A stretch of DNA of 64,000 nt from Novosphingobium lentum NBRC 107847. GTDB lineage: Bacteria > Pseudomonadota > Alphaproteobacteria > Sphingomonadales > Sphingomonadaceae. The position numbers and the translations under genes are program-made. Positions 43,044 to 52,113 of the stretch are shown here, in pieces. Numbering within the stretch: the first letter of the stretch is position 1; each line of letters starts with the position of its first letter. The DNA lies in contig NZ_BCTW01000008.1 of the NCBI RefSeq assembly GCF_001590965.1, positions 146,625 to 210,624 of the forward strand. The letters run 5' to 3'. The notes beneath the pieces are model-generated. The model did no database searches, was not told the DNA's origin, and saw only the letters and a list, made by a program, of their open reading frames with translations.

Positions 43044-43083
43044 CAAAGTTACACTTGCGCTCGGACAAAGTTACACTAGTAAC
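43044..43083. promoter_or_regulatory. Direct repeats and small palindrome before the marR gene
   Basis: Two copies of caaagttacact lie at 43044-43055 and 43066-43077, 22 bp apart (about two helical turns). The second runs into a palindrome GTTAC-ACTA-GTAAC at 43070-43083, ending 6 nt before the marR ATG. This looks like an operator for the MarR protein itself or another regulator. Binding is inferred. Confidence 0.5.
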
Positions 43084-43089
43084 GATTCC

Positions 43090-43548
43090 ATGCCCGGAAC
43101 CGACACCCGCCTCGCCGATTTCATTCCGTACCGACTTGCGATCACGTCCAACACGGTAAGTGGCCTGATCGCCGATGATTATCGACTGCAGTTCGGCCTC
43201 AAGATTCCCGAATGGCGAATCATGGCGGTGCTGGGCGATGCCGGGCCATTGACCCAGCGCCAGCTGGTGCGCGCCACGCTGATGGACAAAGTGGCGGTCA
43301 ACCGCGCGTCCAAGGTGCTGGAGGATCGGGGCCTGCTGCAGCGCAGTCCCAACGATGCCGACGGGCGCTCGCACCACCTCGAATTGACAATTGCCGGCAA
43401 GGATATGCACGGCAAGATCTGGCCGCAGGCAGTGGAGATGGAAGAACGCATCTTCGCCTGCCTGAGCCAGCGGGAGAAGGAAAAGTTGCGAACCATGCTC
43501 GACAAACTTCTTGAATCGGTGCGGTCGATCGAAGGCCCGTCGAAGTGA
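43090..43548 (+). CDS. MarR-family transcriptional regulator
   Basis: This is a 152-aa winged helix-turn-helix regulator. It has the family's N-terminal helix, the recognition region GPLTQRQLVRATLMDKVAVNRASKVLEDRGLL (split here across helix and linker), and the wing RSPNDADGRSHHLELT. It overlaps the fumarylacetoacetase-family gene by 4 nt (GTGA) and lies 78 nt after maiA. It probably senses an aromatic or homogentisate-pathway compound and controls this operon and itself, in line with the repeats in front of it. Confidence 0.88.
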   Translation: MPGTDTRLADFIPYRLAITSNTVSGLIADDYRLQFGLKIPEWRIMAVLGDAGPLTQRQLVRATLMDKVAVNRASKVLEDRGLLQRSPNDADGRSHHLELTIAGKDMHGKIWPQAVEMEERIFACLSQREKEKLRTMLDKLLESVRSIEGPSK

Positions 43549-44552
43549 GGCTGGCCTCGTTGCCCCAGGGGCGCGACGGCCGGCTCATCGTAGTATCCGA
43601 CGACCTGGCCTGGTACGCCGACGCGGATCACATCGTTCCCACGCTGCAGGGCCTGCTCGACGAGTGGGAGCGCTTTGCGCCCGCGGTCGAAGCGTTGGCT
43701 GTGGACCTTGCGCACGAGGCGATCCCGATGCGGCGGTTCCACGAACGCGAGGCGGCCGCGCCGCTGCCGCGCGCCTATCAGTGGGCCGACGGCAGCGCCT
43801 ACGTCAATCATGTCGAACTGGTGCGCAAGGCACGCGGGGCGGAACTGCCGGACAGTTTCTGGACCGATCCGCTGATGTACCAGGGCGGCAGTGACGACTT
43901 GCGCGGCGGACGCGATCCGATCGTGCTGGCCGATGAAGCGTGGGGTTGCGATTTCGAGGCCGAGATCGTGGTGGTGACCGGCGACGTGCCGCAGAGCGCC
44001 GGCCGCGACGAGGCGCTTGGCGCGGTCCGGCTGGTCGGGCTGGTCAACGACATCAGCTTGCGCAACCTGATCCCGGGCGAACTCGCCAAGGGTTTCGGCT
44101 TCGTCCAGTCCAAGCCCGCCAGCCATTTCTCGCCGGTGTTCGTCACCCCGGATGTGCTGGGCGACGCCTGGGCCGACGGCAAGCTCAGCCTGCCCCTCAG
44201 TGTCGATCTCAACGACAAGCCGTTCGGCCGGGCCGAGGCAGGCGAGGACGTGACGTTCGATTTCGGCACGCTGATCGCGCATCTGGCCAGGACGCGCCGG
44301 ATCGGTGCGGGCTCTCTGATCGGATCGGGCACGGTGTCGAACCGCGATCCCGATGGATCGCCCGGACGGCCGGTGGCGCTAGGCGGGCGGGGCTACAGCT
44401 GCATCGCCGAACTGCGCACGGTCGAACAGATCGCGGGCGGAGCGGCGACCACGCCGTTCCTCCACTGGGGCGACACGGTGCGCATCGAGATGCGCGATGC
44501 CAAGGGCCACAGCCTGTTTGGCGCGATCGAGCAGAAAGTCGTGAAGGGGTGA
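43545..44552 (+). CDS. Fumarylacetoacetate hydrolase family protein
   Basis: This protein probably cleaves fumarylacetoacetate to fumarate and acetoacetate, the last step of homogentisate breakdown. It is 335 aa. An N-terminal cap (~1-75) precedes the metal-dependent hydrolase domain. PLPRAYQWADGSAYVNHVEL opens the domain. The metal ligands are in DFEAEIVVVTGD, and LVNDISLRNLIP, FGFVQSKPASHFSP and GSGTVSNRD follow. The start is a GTG overlapping marR. Presence of maiA two genes upstream supports the pathway assignment. Homogentisate dioxygenase is not in this window. Confidence 0.87.
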   Translation: MRLASLPQGRDGRLIVVSDDLAWYADADHIVPTLQGLLDEWERFAPAVEALAVDLAHEAIPMRRFHEREAAAPLPRAYQWADGSAYVNHVELVRKARGAELPDSFWTDPLMYQGGSDDLRGGRDPIVLADEAWGCDFEAEIVVVTGDVPQSAGRDEALGAVRLVGLVNDISLRNLIPGELAKGFGFVQSKPASHFSPVFVTPDVLGDAWADGKLSLPLSVDLNDKPFGRAEAGEDVTFDFGTLIAHLARTRRIGAGSLIGSGTVSNRDPDGSPGRPVALGGRGYSCIAELRTVEQIAGGAATTPFLHWGDTVRIEMRDAKGHSLFGAIEQKVVKG

Positions 44553-44580
44553 GTTTGGGCCGGGCTATGCCGGATGACGT

Positions 44581-44601
44581 GTCCCGAACCTGATCCGGGA
44601 C
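44581..44601. repeat. Short hairpin, same family as other intergenic repeats
   Basis: The sequence gtcccg, eight bases, then ccgggac followed by gacgg lies between two convergent genes (the hydrolase and tadC). It carries the core seen at 31388-31468 and 54655-54732 and may end both transcripts. Confidence 0.6.
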
Positions 44602-44671
44602 GACGGTGGGGAGTAAGGCTGTCCCCCCGCCACGACATCGTCGCGGCAGGGGTTCGGCTCCAACCCGTTCC

Positions 44672-45676
44672 TCACACCTTGCGGTTGATGAACTGATCGC
44701 TGATCGCGCAGGCCGCAGGGCCAAGGATCACGATGAACAGCACCGGCAAGATGAACAGGATCAGCGGGATCGTCATGATCGCCGGCAGGCGCGCGGCCTT
44801 TTCCTCGGCGCGCATCATGCGTTCGTTGCGGAATTCGGCCGAGAGGACGCGCAACGCAGAGGCGAGCGGCGTGCCGTAGCGTTCGGTCTGGATCATGGTG
44901 GTGACCACGCCCTTCACCGAATCGAGGTTGACGCGATAGGCGAGGTTTTCGAACGCCGAGCGCCGCTCGGTCAGGAAGGCCAGCTCGATCGCGGTCAGGG
45001 CGAATTCGTCGCCCAGTTCGGGATAGGCGCGCCCCAGTTCGCGGGCAACGCGCCCGAACGCGGCATCGACGGTCAGGCCGGCCTCGGCGCAGATGACCAG
45101 CAGGTCGAGCGCGTCGGGAAGGCCCTTGCGGATCATGCCGGTGCGCTTGTTGACCAGGTTGGTCACGAACAAGTCGGGCGCCTTGTATCCGGCGATGACC
45201 ATGACAGCGAACGCCATGAAGCGCTTGAATGCACCCCAGGTGGGGAACAAGTGCACCCAGTAGAGCATGGTGCCCGCCAGGATGCCGAGCACGATCGGTC
45301 CGATCAGGCGGCCGAAGATGACCGCGACGGCGTATTCCTTCTTGCGGATGCCGGCTTGCGCCAGCCGCTGCGTGACGGTTGTTACCTGACTGTCCTGCAG
45401 CACGCGCAGCCTGGACAGGAAGTCCTTCATCGCGTCGGTGGTCTGGTTCTTGCGAACCAGGCTCGCGCGCTTGCGGGCGTTGGCGGTGACGATGCCCGCC
45501 TTCAGCTGTTCGCGGCGGTCGTTGAGCGCCTTGACGCGCTTGGTCATCGGATCGCGCACGGTGACCGCGGCATAGACCGCGAGCATCACGGCCAGGGCAG
45601 CGATCGCGACCAGGAACGTGCCCACCAGGATCACGTCGACGCCTAGCAGCGTGGGATGGGGCGGAGTCTGCACCAT
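44672..45676 (-). CDS. tadC: Tad pilus assembly inner-membrane protein TadC
   Basis: TadC with TadB forms the inner-membrane platform of the tight-adherence (Flp) pilus machine. It is 334 aa. An N-terminal membrane segment (VGTFLVAIAALAVMLAVYAAV) is followed by a cytoplasmic domain and the GspF-like domain (LPDALDLLVICAEAGLTVDAAFGRV). Three further membrane segments include the C-terminal one, IPLILFILPVLFIVILGPA. It is the last gene of the operon, 19 nt after tadB. Confidence 0.92.
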   Translation of the reverse strand: MVQTPPHPTLLGVDVILVGTFLVAIAALAVMLAVYAAVTVRDPMTKRVKALNDRREQLKAGIVTANARKRASLVRKNQTTDAMKDFLSRLRVLQDSQVTTVTQRLAQAGIRKKEYAVAVIFGRLIGPIVLGILAGTMLYWVHLFPTWGAFKRFMAFAVMVIAGYKAPDLFVTNLVNKRTGMIRKGLPDALDLLVICAEAGLTVDAAFGRVARELGRAYPELGDEFALTAIELAFLTERRSAFENLAYRVNLDSVKGVVTTMIQTERYGTPLASALRVLSAEFRNERMMRAEEKAARLPAIMTIPLILFILPVLFIVILGPAACAISDQFINRKV

Positions 45677-45695
45677 TTCGAACGTTCCCTGTCGA

Positions 45696-46667
45696 TCAGA
45701 TTTCGAAGCTGACCATCTTGGCCATGATGAATGCGCCGATCGCCAGCCACGTCAGTCCACCACAGCCGGCAATGATCAGCCGGTCATCGATGAAGAACTT
45801 GCCGAGGTAGACCGGGTTGATCGAATAGATCAGCCCGAAGACGATGAACGGCAGCGAGCCGACGATATAGGCCGAAGCCTTGGATTCAGAGCTCATCGCC
45901 TTGATCTTCAGCTTCATCTGCGCGCGCTTGCGCAACACATCGGCCAGGTTCGAGAGCGTTTCGGCCAGGTTGCCGCCCGTCTCGCGCTGGATCGCAAGGG
46001 TGATGCAGAAGAAGTTGAATTCCGCGGTGTTGAGCCGGTCGGCGGTGTTCTGCAGCGCTTCTTCCATCGTCTTGCCGATGCGGATGCGTTCGGTCACCAG
46101 CTTGAACTCCTGGCCCACCGGGCCGGGCAGTTCGGAGGCGACGACGTTTAGCGTCTCGGTCACCGGCAGACCCGAGCGCAAGCCGCGTACCAGCAGCTCC
46201 AGCGCATCGGGGAAGCGCACGTTGAATTGGTTGATGCGCCGGGCGATCGCCTTGTTGACGATGAAATGCGGCAGGCCAAGGCCCACCAGCAAGCCTGCGC
46301 CAAGACCGAGGAGCGGCGCGCCGGTCTTCAGGTAGATGATGGCCGTAAGCGCGGTGGCGATGCCGCCCGAGACGTACATGTACTGCGACACCGTCCAGCC
46401 TTTGCCCGTCCGGTGCAGGCGCAGTTCAAGCGCCTCCATCCGGCTGCCCGAGCCCGCAATGCGGTAGGCGCTCGGCTTGCGCGAGGCGATGGCCTTGCGA
46501 TACTGCGCCTCGACTTTGTCGGTCGCGCTGTCCGAATGCCGGAAGCGTACCGCCTGCAGGCGCCGGTTGCCTTCCTTTTTCACCGACGGTCCGGCGAAAG
46601 CCAGGTAGCCCATGATCAGCATCGCGAAGATGCCGGCCATCATCAGCGGCAGTTGGATAATGCTCAT
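45696..46667 (-). CDS. tadB: Tad pilus assembly inner-membrane protein TadB
   Basis: This is the platform partner of TadC, 323 aa. It has a membrane segment at the very start (LMMAGIFAMLIMGYLAFAG), two in the middle around residues 95-140, the GspF-like domain (FPDALELLVRGLRSGLPVTETLNVV, ETGGNLAETLSNLADVLRKR), and one near the C terminus. It lies 88 nt after cpaE. In most tad operons the ATPase gene cpaF/tadA sits exactly at this point, but it is absent here. Confidence 0.92.
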   Translation of the reverse strand: MSIIQLPLMMAGIFAMLIMGYLAFAGPSVKKEGNRRLQAVRFRHSDSATDKVEAQYRKAIASRKPSAYRIAGSGSRMEALELRLHRTGKGWTVSQYMYVSGGIATALTAIIYLKTGAPLLGLGAGLLVGLGLPHFIVNKAIARRINQFNVRFPDALELLVRGLRSGLPVTETLNVVASELPGPVGQEFKLVTERIRIGKTMEEALQNTADRLNTAEFNFFCITLAIQRETGGNLAETLSNLADVLRKRAQMKLKIKAMSSESKASAYIVGSLPFIVFGLIYSINPVYLGKFFIDDRLIIAGCGGLTWLAIGAFIMAKMVSFEI

Positions 46668-46755
46668 CGGTGGTCCTGCCTTGTTACCGGTTCACCATCG
46701 GGCCGGGCAGGCCGCAAGGCGGCGCGCTCGGTTCCGTCAGAGGCCACGGGTCCCG

Positions 46756-48039
46756 TCACTGGGCCGTTGCCGCAGCCTTGCCCTTGCTCGGCATCATCTT
46801 CTTGAGATCGAACTTGCCCAGCAACGACTTGCGTCCCGTACCTGCCTTGTCGATCACGGTCGCGCCTTCGGCATCGACCGAACCGAGCACGGCCTGCGCC
46901 ACATCGCGGATGGCCTGCGCCGACTTCGCGCCGCGGTTGGCTTCGGCAAACGTCTGCCCCAGCTTGGCCGCATTGGCCGCTGCCTTGATGTCATAAGGCA
47001 CGGTGAAGTTGATCTTGCGCTCGATCGAGGCCTCGAAATCGGACTTGCTGATTTCGGCGATGCCCGCGTGGACCTTGTTGGCGACCACGATGGCGCGCGC
47101 ATGGCCGGCGTTGGCCTTGAGCCACGACAGCAGGCGGATCGCATCGCGCGCGCCGGCCAGCGTCATCTCGGTGCTGAGCACCACGACGTTCACATCGGCC
47201 AGCAGATGCGGGAAGTTGATCAGCATGTTGCGCGGCAGGTCGATCATCGTCATCTCGAACGCGTGGCGGAATTCTTCCTCCAGCTGGATGAACGCGCTGC
47301 CGTCGGTCATCAGCGGCGAGCTGATCGGCGCTTCGGCCGACAGGATCGCCAGATGGTCGTTGGCGCGGATCATCGCGCGTTCGATGAACAGCCCGTCGAT
47401 GCGGCTGGGGTTCTCGATCGCGTCGGTCAGGCCGCGGCCCGGCTCGAGGTCGAGCGCCAGCGCGCCGGTGCCGAAATGTACGTCGAGATCGAGCAGCGCG
47501 GTTGGCAGCTTGTGTTCGGTGCTGAACAGCCAGGCGAGCGAGGTCGCCAGTGTCGAGGCACCGCAGCCACCGCGCGTTCCGACCACGGCGGTCGAGATGT
47601 GGCGCTTGGCCACGCCGGCATCATGGCTCTTGGGCGCGGCGAAGATCGCCTGGGCCTGGACCAGCGTGTCGCGGATCTGCCCGGCCGAAAGCGGCTTGAG
47701 CAGGTAATCGTGGATGCCCGAACCGATCAGGTCGCGATACAGCCGCACGTCGTTGACCTGGCCCACCGCGATCACCACGGTGCCCGGCTCACAGACTTCG
47801 GCCAGCGCGTTGATGTCGTTCAGCGGATCGCCGCTTTCCGAAAGATCGACCAGCAGGATGTTGGGGCTGGCCGCGATCGACAGGGACTGGATCGCGTTGC
47901 GCAATCCGCCCTTGTTGCACTTTTCCGGCTGCCAGCCCATGTCGACAACGACCGGGCGCAGAGTATCGAGCGATGCCTCGTCGCAGATGAAGGCGGCGAA
48001 CGTGTCGCGGTTGCCACCATTTTTCCAGTGCGCACTCAT
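46756..48039 (-). CDS. cpaE: Pilus localisation ATPase-like protein CpaE/TadZ
   Basis: CpaE (TadZ) positions the Tad pilus machine at the cell pole. At 427 aa, it has an N-terminal response-regulator-like domain (~15-130: ILLVDLSES, VIAVGQVND, YLLKPLSAGQIRD). A ParA/MinD-like ATPase follows, with a deviant Walker A, GTRGGCGASTLA, then LLDLDVHFGTGAL and MIDLPRNM. A lysine-rich C terminus ends KGKAAATAQ. The deviant Walker motif has glycine-cysteine-glycine-alanine-serine where classic ones have G-K-G-G-T/S, so ATP hydrolysis is uncertain, as in other CpaE proteins. It is 3 nt from cpaD. Confidence 0.92.
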   Translation of the reverse strand: MSAHWKNGGNRDTFAAFICDEASLDTLRPVVVDMGWQPEKCNKGGLRNAIQSLSIAASPNILLVDLSESGDPLNDINALAEVCEPGTVVIAVGQVNDVRLYRDLIGSGIHDYLLKPLSAGQIRDTLVQAQAIFAAPKSHDAGVAKRHISTAVVGTRGGCGASTLATSLAWLFSTEHKLPTALLDLDVHFGTGALALDLEPGRGLTDAIENPSRIDGLFIERAMIRANDHLAILSAEAPISSPLMTDGSAFIQLEEEFRHAFEMTMIDLPRNMLINFPHLLADVNVVVLSTEMTLAGARDAIRLLSWLKANAGHARAIVVANKVHAGIAEISKSDFEASIERKINFTVPYDIKAAANAAKLGQTFAEANRGAKSAQAIRDVAQAVLGSVDAEGATVIDKAGTGRKSLLGKFDLKKMMPSKGKAAATAQ

Positions 48040-48042
48040 GAC

Positions 48043-48723
48043 TTAGTTACCCCCGCTCTGGCTGGATTGCGCCTTCAGGCCACCTTCGCCGGTCGGCTTG
48101 GCCGTCCGGTAGGAATCGATCGCCTTGGTCGAGCTCATGATCGAGGTTTCGCCGTTACCGGTGGCGCCACGGATCAGGTGCTCCTTGTCGGCGACCATCG
48201 CGGCCAGGTTGCTGTTGGACGCGCAGCCGTAGTTGCCATACGTCGCGTTGTTGAAGTTGGTGTCGCTCTTGCCCGACCAGTCGGGGCAGTGCGGCACTTC
48301 GGCGGTCAGGCGCGAGACGACGACGCGGACGCTGCCGGCGTTGACGTAACCTGCAGTGACCGGCGCGGTATCACCGAGCAGGATGCCGTGGCGCGAGGCC
48401 ACCGCTTCGATCGCGGCACGCGTGACGGCCGACTGCATCGGGTCATCGACGGTAACATGATCGCCGTAGCGCAAGTCCATCGCATCGAACCAGCCGGCGA
48501 GGCGGCCCTGCTCGGGGCCGGACACACCACCGCCGGGCAGGGTGTTCACGTCGAACACGTAGCTGTCGCGCTGGACCACCGGCTGGTGGACGCTTTCGAG
48601 CGTGCGGTTCTGCGGCAATCCGCCGCAGCCGCCGAGCGACAGGCCCAGCGACAGCAGCAGCGCGGCGCCGAGTGGCTTGGCCAATGTCGCCGTCTTGGCG
48701 GTGTTGAGGAAGGTCTTGGGCAT
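48043..48723 (-). CDS. cpaD: Pilus biogenesis lipoprotein CpaD
   Basis: CpaD is an outer-membrane-associated lipoprotein of the Tad secretin complex. At 226 aa it has a signal peptide with lipobox LSLGGC (cysteine at about 33). It also shows the family's conserved HCPDWSGK and NYGCASNSNLAAMVADKEHL segments. The tail is serine/glycine rich. It lies 14 nt after cpaC and 3 nt before cpaE. Confidence 0.9.
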   Translation of the reverse strand: MPKTFLNTAKTATLAKPLGAALLLSLGLSLGGCGGLPQNRTLESVHQPVVQRDSYVFDVNTLPGGGVSGPEQGRLAGWFDAMDLRYGDHVTVDDPMQSAVTRAAIEAVASRHGILLGDTAPVTAGYVNAGSVRVVVSRLTAEVPHCPDWSGKSDTNFNNATYGNYGCASNSNLAAMVADKEHLIRGATGNGETSIMSSTKAIDSYRTAKPTGEGGLKAQSSQSGGN

Positions 48724-48737
48724 GGTCTTTCCCTTTC

Positions 48738-50399
48738 TCAGTTCAGGCTGAAGCCGGGCGCGGCGGCATCGGCGGCGCTGGCCTGGCGATCGGACCCGCG
48801 CGAGCGCTTGCCCTTCTTGGTATCGGGCTTGGCATCGGCCGACTGCTGCGGCGTGCTGGGCGAAGGCGGCGTATCGAGCACGCCGACCTTGGGGCCGCCC
48901 TGCACGGTGCCTTCCTTTTGCGTCGGCTTGGGCCGATCGCTGCCGGACTTGCCGTCACTGTCCATTCCGCCGAGAACCTGCTGGATCTCGTTGGGCGACT
49001 GGTAGCCGTCGGTCGGCAGCTTGATGTCGTTCGCGTTGACCGGGTTGACCAGGTACGGGGTCACCACGATCACCAGTTCGGTTTCGCCCTTCTGGAAGTT
49101 GGTCGAGCGGAACAGCGTGCCCAGGATCGGCATGTCGCCAAGACCGGGCGCCTTTTCGATGGTGTGCTGTGCGCTGTTCGACATCAGGCCCGCGATCATG
49201 AAGCTCTGGCCGGAACCCAGCTCCACGGTCGTCTCGGCGCGGCGGATGGTCAGCGCCGGAACCTGGAAGCCGTTGAGCGTGACCGCCCCTTGGCTCGACA
49301 GTTCGGACACTTCGGGCCGCACGCGGATCGAGATGCGGCCGTTGGCCAGCACGGTCGGCGTGTAGGACAGGCTGACGCCGTACCGCTTGTATTCGATCGC
49401 GGTGGTGCCAAGGCCCTGGCTGATCGGGATCGGATATTCACCGCCCGCGAGGAAATCGGCGGTCTCGCCCGAAAGCGCGGTCAGGTTGGGCTGCGACAAC
49501 GTGGTCACCAGGCCGATCTTCTCACCGATGTCGAGCGCGGTCGCCACGTCCATGCCCAGCAGGTGACCCGCCAGGTTGAGCGCGGTGGTGCCAGCCGAGT
49601 TGCCGGTGAAGCCAAACGTCGTGCGCGGATCGATGAACTGCCCGGTCGCCGGGTTGAACGGGGTCAACGGCAACGTACCGGCGGGATAACCCAGCGTCTT
49701 CGACGGATCGAGCAGCGGCAGGCCGGCGGTGTTGCCACCGGTGATGGTGGGCGCCCGGGTTCCGCGAGATACGCCGAACAGGAAGCCGCCGGAGGTATCG
49801 CGCGTCGCCAGGTTGGCGCCGAGATCGCGCACCAGCGAGCGGCTGACTTCGGCGAAGCGCACCTGCAGGTTGACCTGCAGCGGCGTCGCCATCTTCAGGC
49901 GGCTGATGACGTTGGTCTTGTCGCCGACGAAAGCCTTGGTCAGGCGTTCGGCTTCGGCAGCGTCTTCGGGCGCGGCAACGATGCCGGTCAGCAGGACGGT
50001 GCCGTTCATCGTGGCGACGTTGATCTTCGCGTCGGGCATCGCCAGGTGCAGCATCTGGTCCACGCTGTCGATGTTCGAGCCGACGCGGACGTTGGCCGAC
50101 CACACCACATCGCCGTGGCTGTTGCTGGCATAGACGGTGGTTTCGCCACCGGCCTTGCCGAACACGTAGAGCTGGTTGGTGGACTTCACCTGGACGTCGG
50201 CGATCTGCTCGTTGGCGACAAACACGTCGCTCATCTTGCCGGGCACCGTCACCAGTTCGCCGCGTCCGATCGAAAGGACGATGTCGCGGGCCGGGCGTTG
50301 CACGGTCTGGGCGCTGGCCGGAGCCAGGGCGGGCAGCAGCGCCAGGGGCGCTGCGACCAGGGCCGCAGTGAGCATCGTATGGGTCAGTCGGCGTTTCAT
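48738..50399 (-). CDS. cpaC: Secretin CpaC/RcpA of the Tad pilus
   Basis: This protein forms the outer-membrane secretin channel for the pilus. It is 553 aa. It has a signal peptide (MKRRLTHTMLTAALVAAPLA, cleaved after ASA), an N-terminal BON-like and secretin N0-type region (IVLSIGRGELVTVPGKMSDV), and a second BON domain (~115-190). The secretin core has VRFAEVSRSLVRDLG, FLAGGEYPIPI, ISIRVRPEVSELS and LGDMPILGTLFRS. A proline/lysine-rich tail follows. I chose the ATG at 50399 because AGGGGG lies just upstream and the signal peptide begins there. An ATG at 50438, with GGGGGAA upstream, would add 13 residues. Confidence 0.92.
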   Translation of the reverse strand: MKRRLTHTMLTAALVAAPLALLPALAPASAQTVQRPARDIVLSIGRGELVTVPGKMSDVFVANEQIADVQVKSTNQLYVFGKAGGETTVYASNSHGDVVWSANVRVGSNIDSVDQMLHLAMPDAKINVATMNGTVLLTGIVAAPEDAAEAERLTKAFVGDKTNVISRLKMATPLQVNLQVRFAEVSRSLVRDLGANLATRDTSGGFLFGVSRGTRAPTITGGNTAGLPLLDPSKTLGYPAGTLPLTPFNPATGQFIDPRTTFGFTGNSAGTTALNLAGHLLGMDVATALDIGEKIGLVTTLSQPNLTALSGETADFLAGGEYPIPISQGLGTTAIEYKRYGVSLSYTPTVLANGRISIRVRPEVSELSSQGAVTLNGFQVPALTIRRAETTVELGSGQSFMIAGLMSNSAQHTIEKAPGLGDMPILGTLFRSTNFQKGETELVIVVTPYLVNPVNANDIKLPTDGYQSPNEIQQVLGGMDSDGKSGSDRPKPTQKEGTVQGGPKVGVLDTPPSPSTPQQSADAKPDTKKGKRSRGSDRQASAADAAAPGFSLN

Positions 50400-50439
50400 T
50401 GTCTTGCCCCCTGCAAGCGCGTTGCTGTGGTCAGTCATC

Positions 50440-51474
50440 TCAGTTTCCCCCGACCGCGACGTCTTCGGTGGTCTTGCCGCGGGTGACGTGGACGATGGGT
50501 CCACGAGCGACCGTGACCGGGCCAGCGCCGCCACGGAACGATGGCGTCGGGTAGTTGGTGGGCGGCGAGAAAGTCGCAGGTGCCGCCGCCGGGACGATCG
50601 TGGGCACCGAGCTGCGCTGGAAGCGCGACACATCGCCACCGGTGACAAACGTGGTGCTCTTGTCGATCGGCTTGTTCATCGCGGCCTTGAGCAGCTTTTC
50701 TTCGTCGGCCTTGCTCGTGCCGGCCGGGATCTTGACCTCGCCGGTGGCGAGCGCCTGTTCCAGTTCGGCCGAATTGTCGGAGATCGAGCGCAGCGACAGG
50801 CTGATCGTGCCGATGGTCTGGGCCACCGCGATCTTTTCCGCGATCTTGGGCGTGACTTCGACGGTCACCGTGCTGAAGGTGCGGACGCGGGTCTTGCCTT
50901 CGACGGTTTCCTGTTCGGTCGACTGATCGGTGGCGAGGACGCGCAGGTTCTTGAGGATCGTTTCCGATGCCTTGAGCGGCATGCCCGAATCGGTCGCCTT
51001 GACCGACTGTGTGAGCACGAGGTCGATATGGTCACCCGGAAACACGAACCCGGCGACGCCGGTGCGCGCCGAAACCGGGATGGTCACGGCCCGCATGCCC
51101 GGTGACAGCGCAGCGGCCAGGAAGCCCCTGTCGCCCGGCGCGACCAGCGAGCCTTGCGTTACCGGCTCACCGGCGGTGATCGGGAAGCGTACAACCGTGC
51201 CGAGCATTTTCGACATGTCGGCCTGGCCTTCGATGAAGTAGGCGTCCTGGACCATTTCCTTCGGCCACTCCTGGAAGCCGATGGCGTCCGCAGTGATGAT
51301 GGTGCCCACCGGCAGCGCACGTTGCGCCACCATGACCTTGGGTCCCTTGGCTGCCTTCGCCGCGGCTTCCGCCTGCGGCGACGATGCACCCAGAAACAGG
51401 CTACGTGCAGCAATGCCGGTCCCGATCGCGATGATCAGCGCCCCCAACAGCAGCATCAGCTTTTTCTTGTCCAT
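50440..51474 (-). CDS. cpaB: Pilus assembly protein CpaB/RcpC
   Basis: CpaB is a periplasmic protein anchored in the inner membrane that helps build the Tad secretin. It is 344 aa. A single N-terminal membrane segment (LMLLLGALIIAIGTGIAARSLFL) is followed by an SAF domain (KVMVAQRALPVGTIITADAI, then FPITAGEPVTQGSLV) and the RcpC domain (RAVTIPVSARTGVAGFVFPGDHIDLVL). The C-terminal part is flexible. The stop is 1 nt or 40 nt before cpaC, depending on the cpaC start. Confidence 0.92.
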   Translation of the reverse strand: MDKKKLMLLLGALIIAIGTGIAARSLFLGASSPQAEAAAKAAKGPKVMVAQRALPVGTIITADAIGFQEWPKEMVQDAYFIEGQADMSKMLGTVVRFPITAGEPVTQGSLVAPGDRGFLAAALSPGMRAVTIPVSARTGVAGFVFPGDHIDLVLTQSVKATDSGMPLKASETILKNLRVLATDQSTEQETVEGKTRVRTFSTVTVEVTPKIAEKIAVAQTIGTISLSLRSISDNSAELEQALATGEVKIPAGTSKADEEKLLKAAMNKPIDKSTTFVTGGDVSRFQRSSVPTIVPAAAPATFSPPTNYPTPSFRGGAGPVTVARGPIVHVTRGKTTEDVAVGGN

Positions 51475-51538
51475 GGCTTAACTTCCCGCCCCTTGAAGAA
51501 CAGCCCGCATCCTTCGGGCAAAATGGTTAAATTAGCGT

Positions 51539-52033
51539 TTACCCAACCGAGCCGACTACAGAATGCAGCGCGGTCCAGTCCGTCGTGCCCAGAATCCACA
51601 GCCCGGCTGTGGCAATCGCCACGCCGTAGGGGATCTTCAGCTTGTCGGTGCGGCGGTGCATCAGGTGCCAGGCCGCCAGGATGATGGTCAGCGCGCCGCC
51701 GAGCAGCGACATGAGCACCAGTAATTTCACGTAAGGCTGCCACGGCAGCCACAGCGCCAGCGCAGTCAGCAGCTTGACGTCGCCGCCACCCATCACGCGC
51801 AGCGCGAACATGGCTGCGAGCGCGAGGAACACGAGGAAGGCGATGCCGACCTGGAACGCGACCCCGGGCCATAACGACAACCCGGTGGCCCACCAGAATA
51901 GCGGCGCACCCAGCGCGACAGCGAGGTTCAGCCAGTTGTCTATCTGGCGGCGACGCAAGTCGGTGAAGGCAGCAATCAGCAGCGCGATTGCCAAGCCACA
52001 GACCAACCCGTAAACGAGATTTCCCCCATGCAT
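51539..52033 (-). CDS. cpaA: Prepilin peptidase CpaA/TadV
   Basis: This membrane aspartic protease cleaves prepilins before assembly. It is 164 aa with about five membrane segments. The two catalytic aspartates are visible: the first in TDLRRRQIDNWL and the second in the G-x-G-D motif MGGGDVK. Small size without the methylase domain is typical for Tad prepilin peptidases. The ATG at 52033 (MHGGNLVYGL) is preferred over an upstream start that would add 19 polar residues. It heads the operon, 64 nt before cpaB. No Flp pilin gene lies beside it. Confidence 0.92.
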   Translation of the reverse strand: MHGGNLVYGLVCGLAIALLIAAFTDLRRRQIDNWLNLAVALGAPLFWWATGLSLWPGVAFQVGIAFLVFLALAAMFALRVMGGGDVKLLTALALWLPWQPYVKLLVLMSLLGGALTIILAAWHLMHRRTDKLKIPYGVAIATAGLWILGTTDWTALHSVVGSVG

Positions 52034-52113
52034 GGGGACGCAATAGCGATGATGACTTACCAAACGGTAACCAAGGCATCTAAGGCGCAACAGCCACGGG
52101 GACGCGCAAGGGC

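Noticed and set aside
46668..46755. Remnant of cpaF between cpaE and tadB
   Set aside because: The 88 bp contain no ATPase motif or recognisable fragment, so no pseudogene can be claimed.
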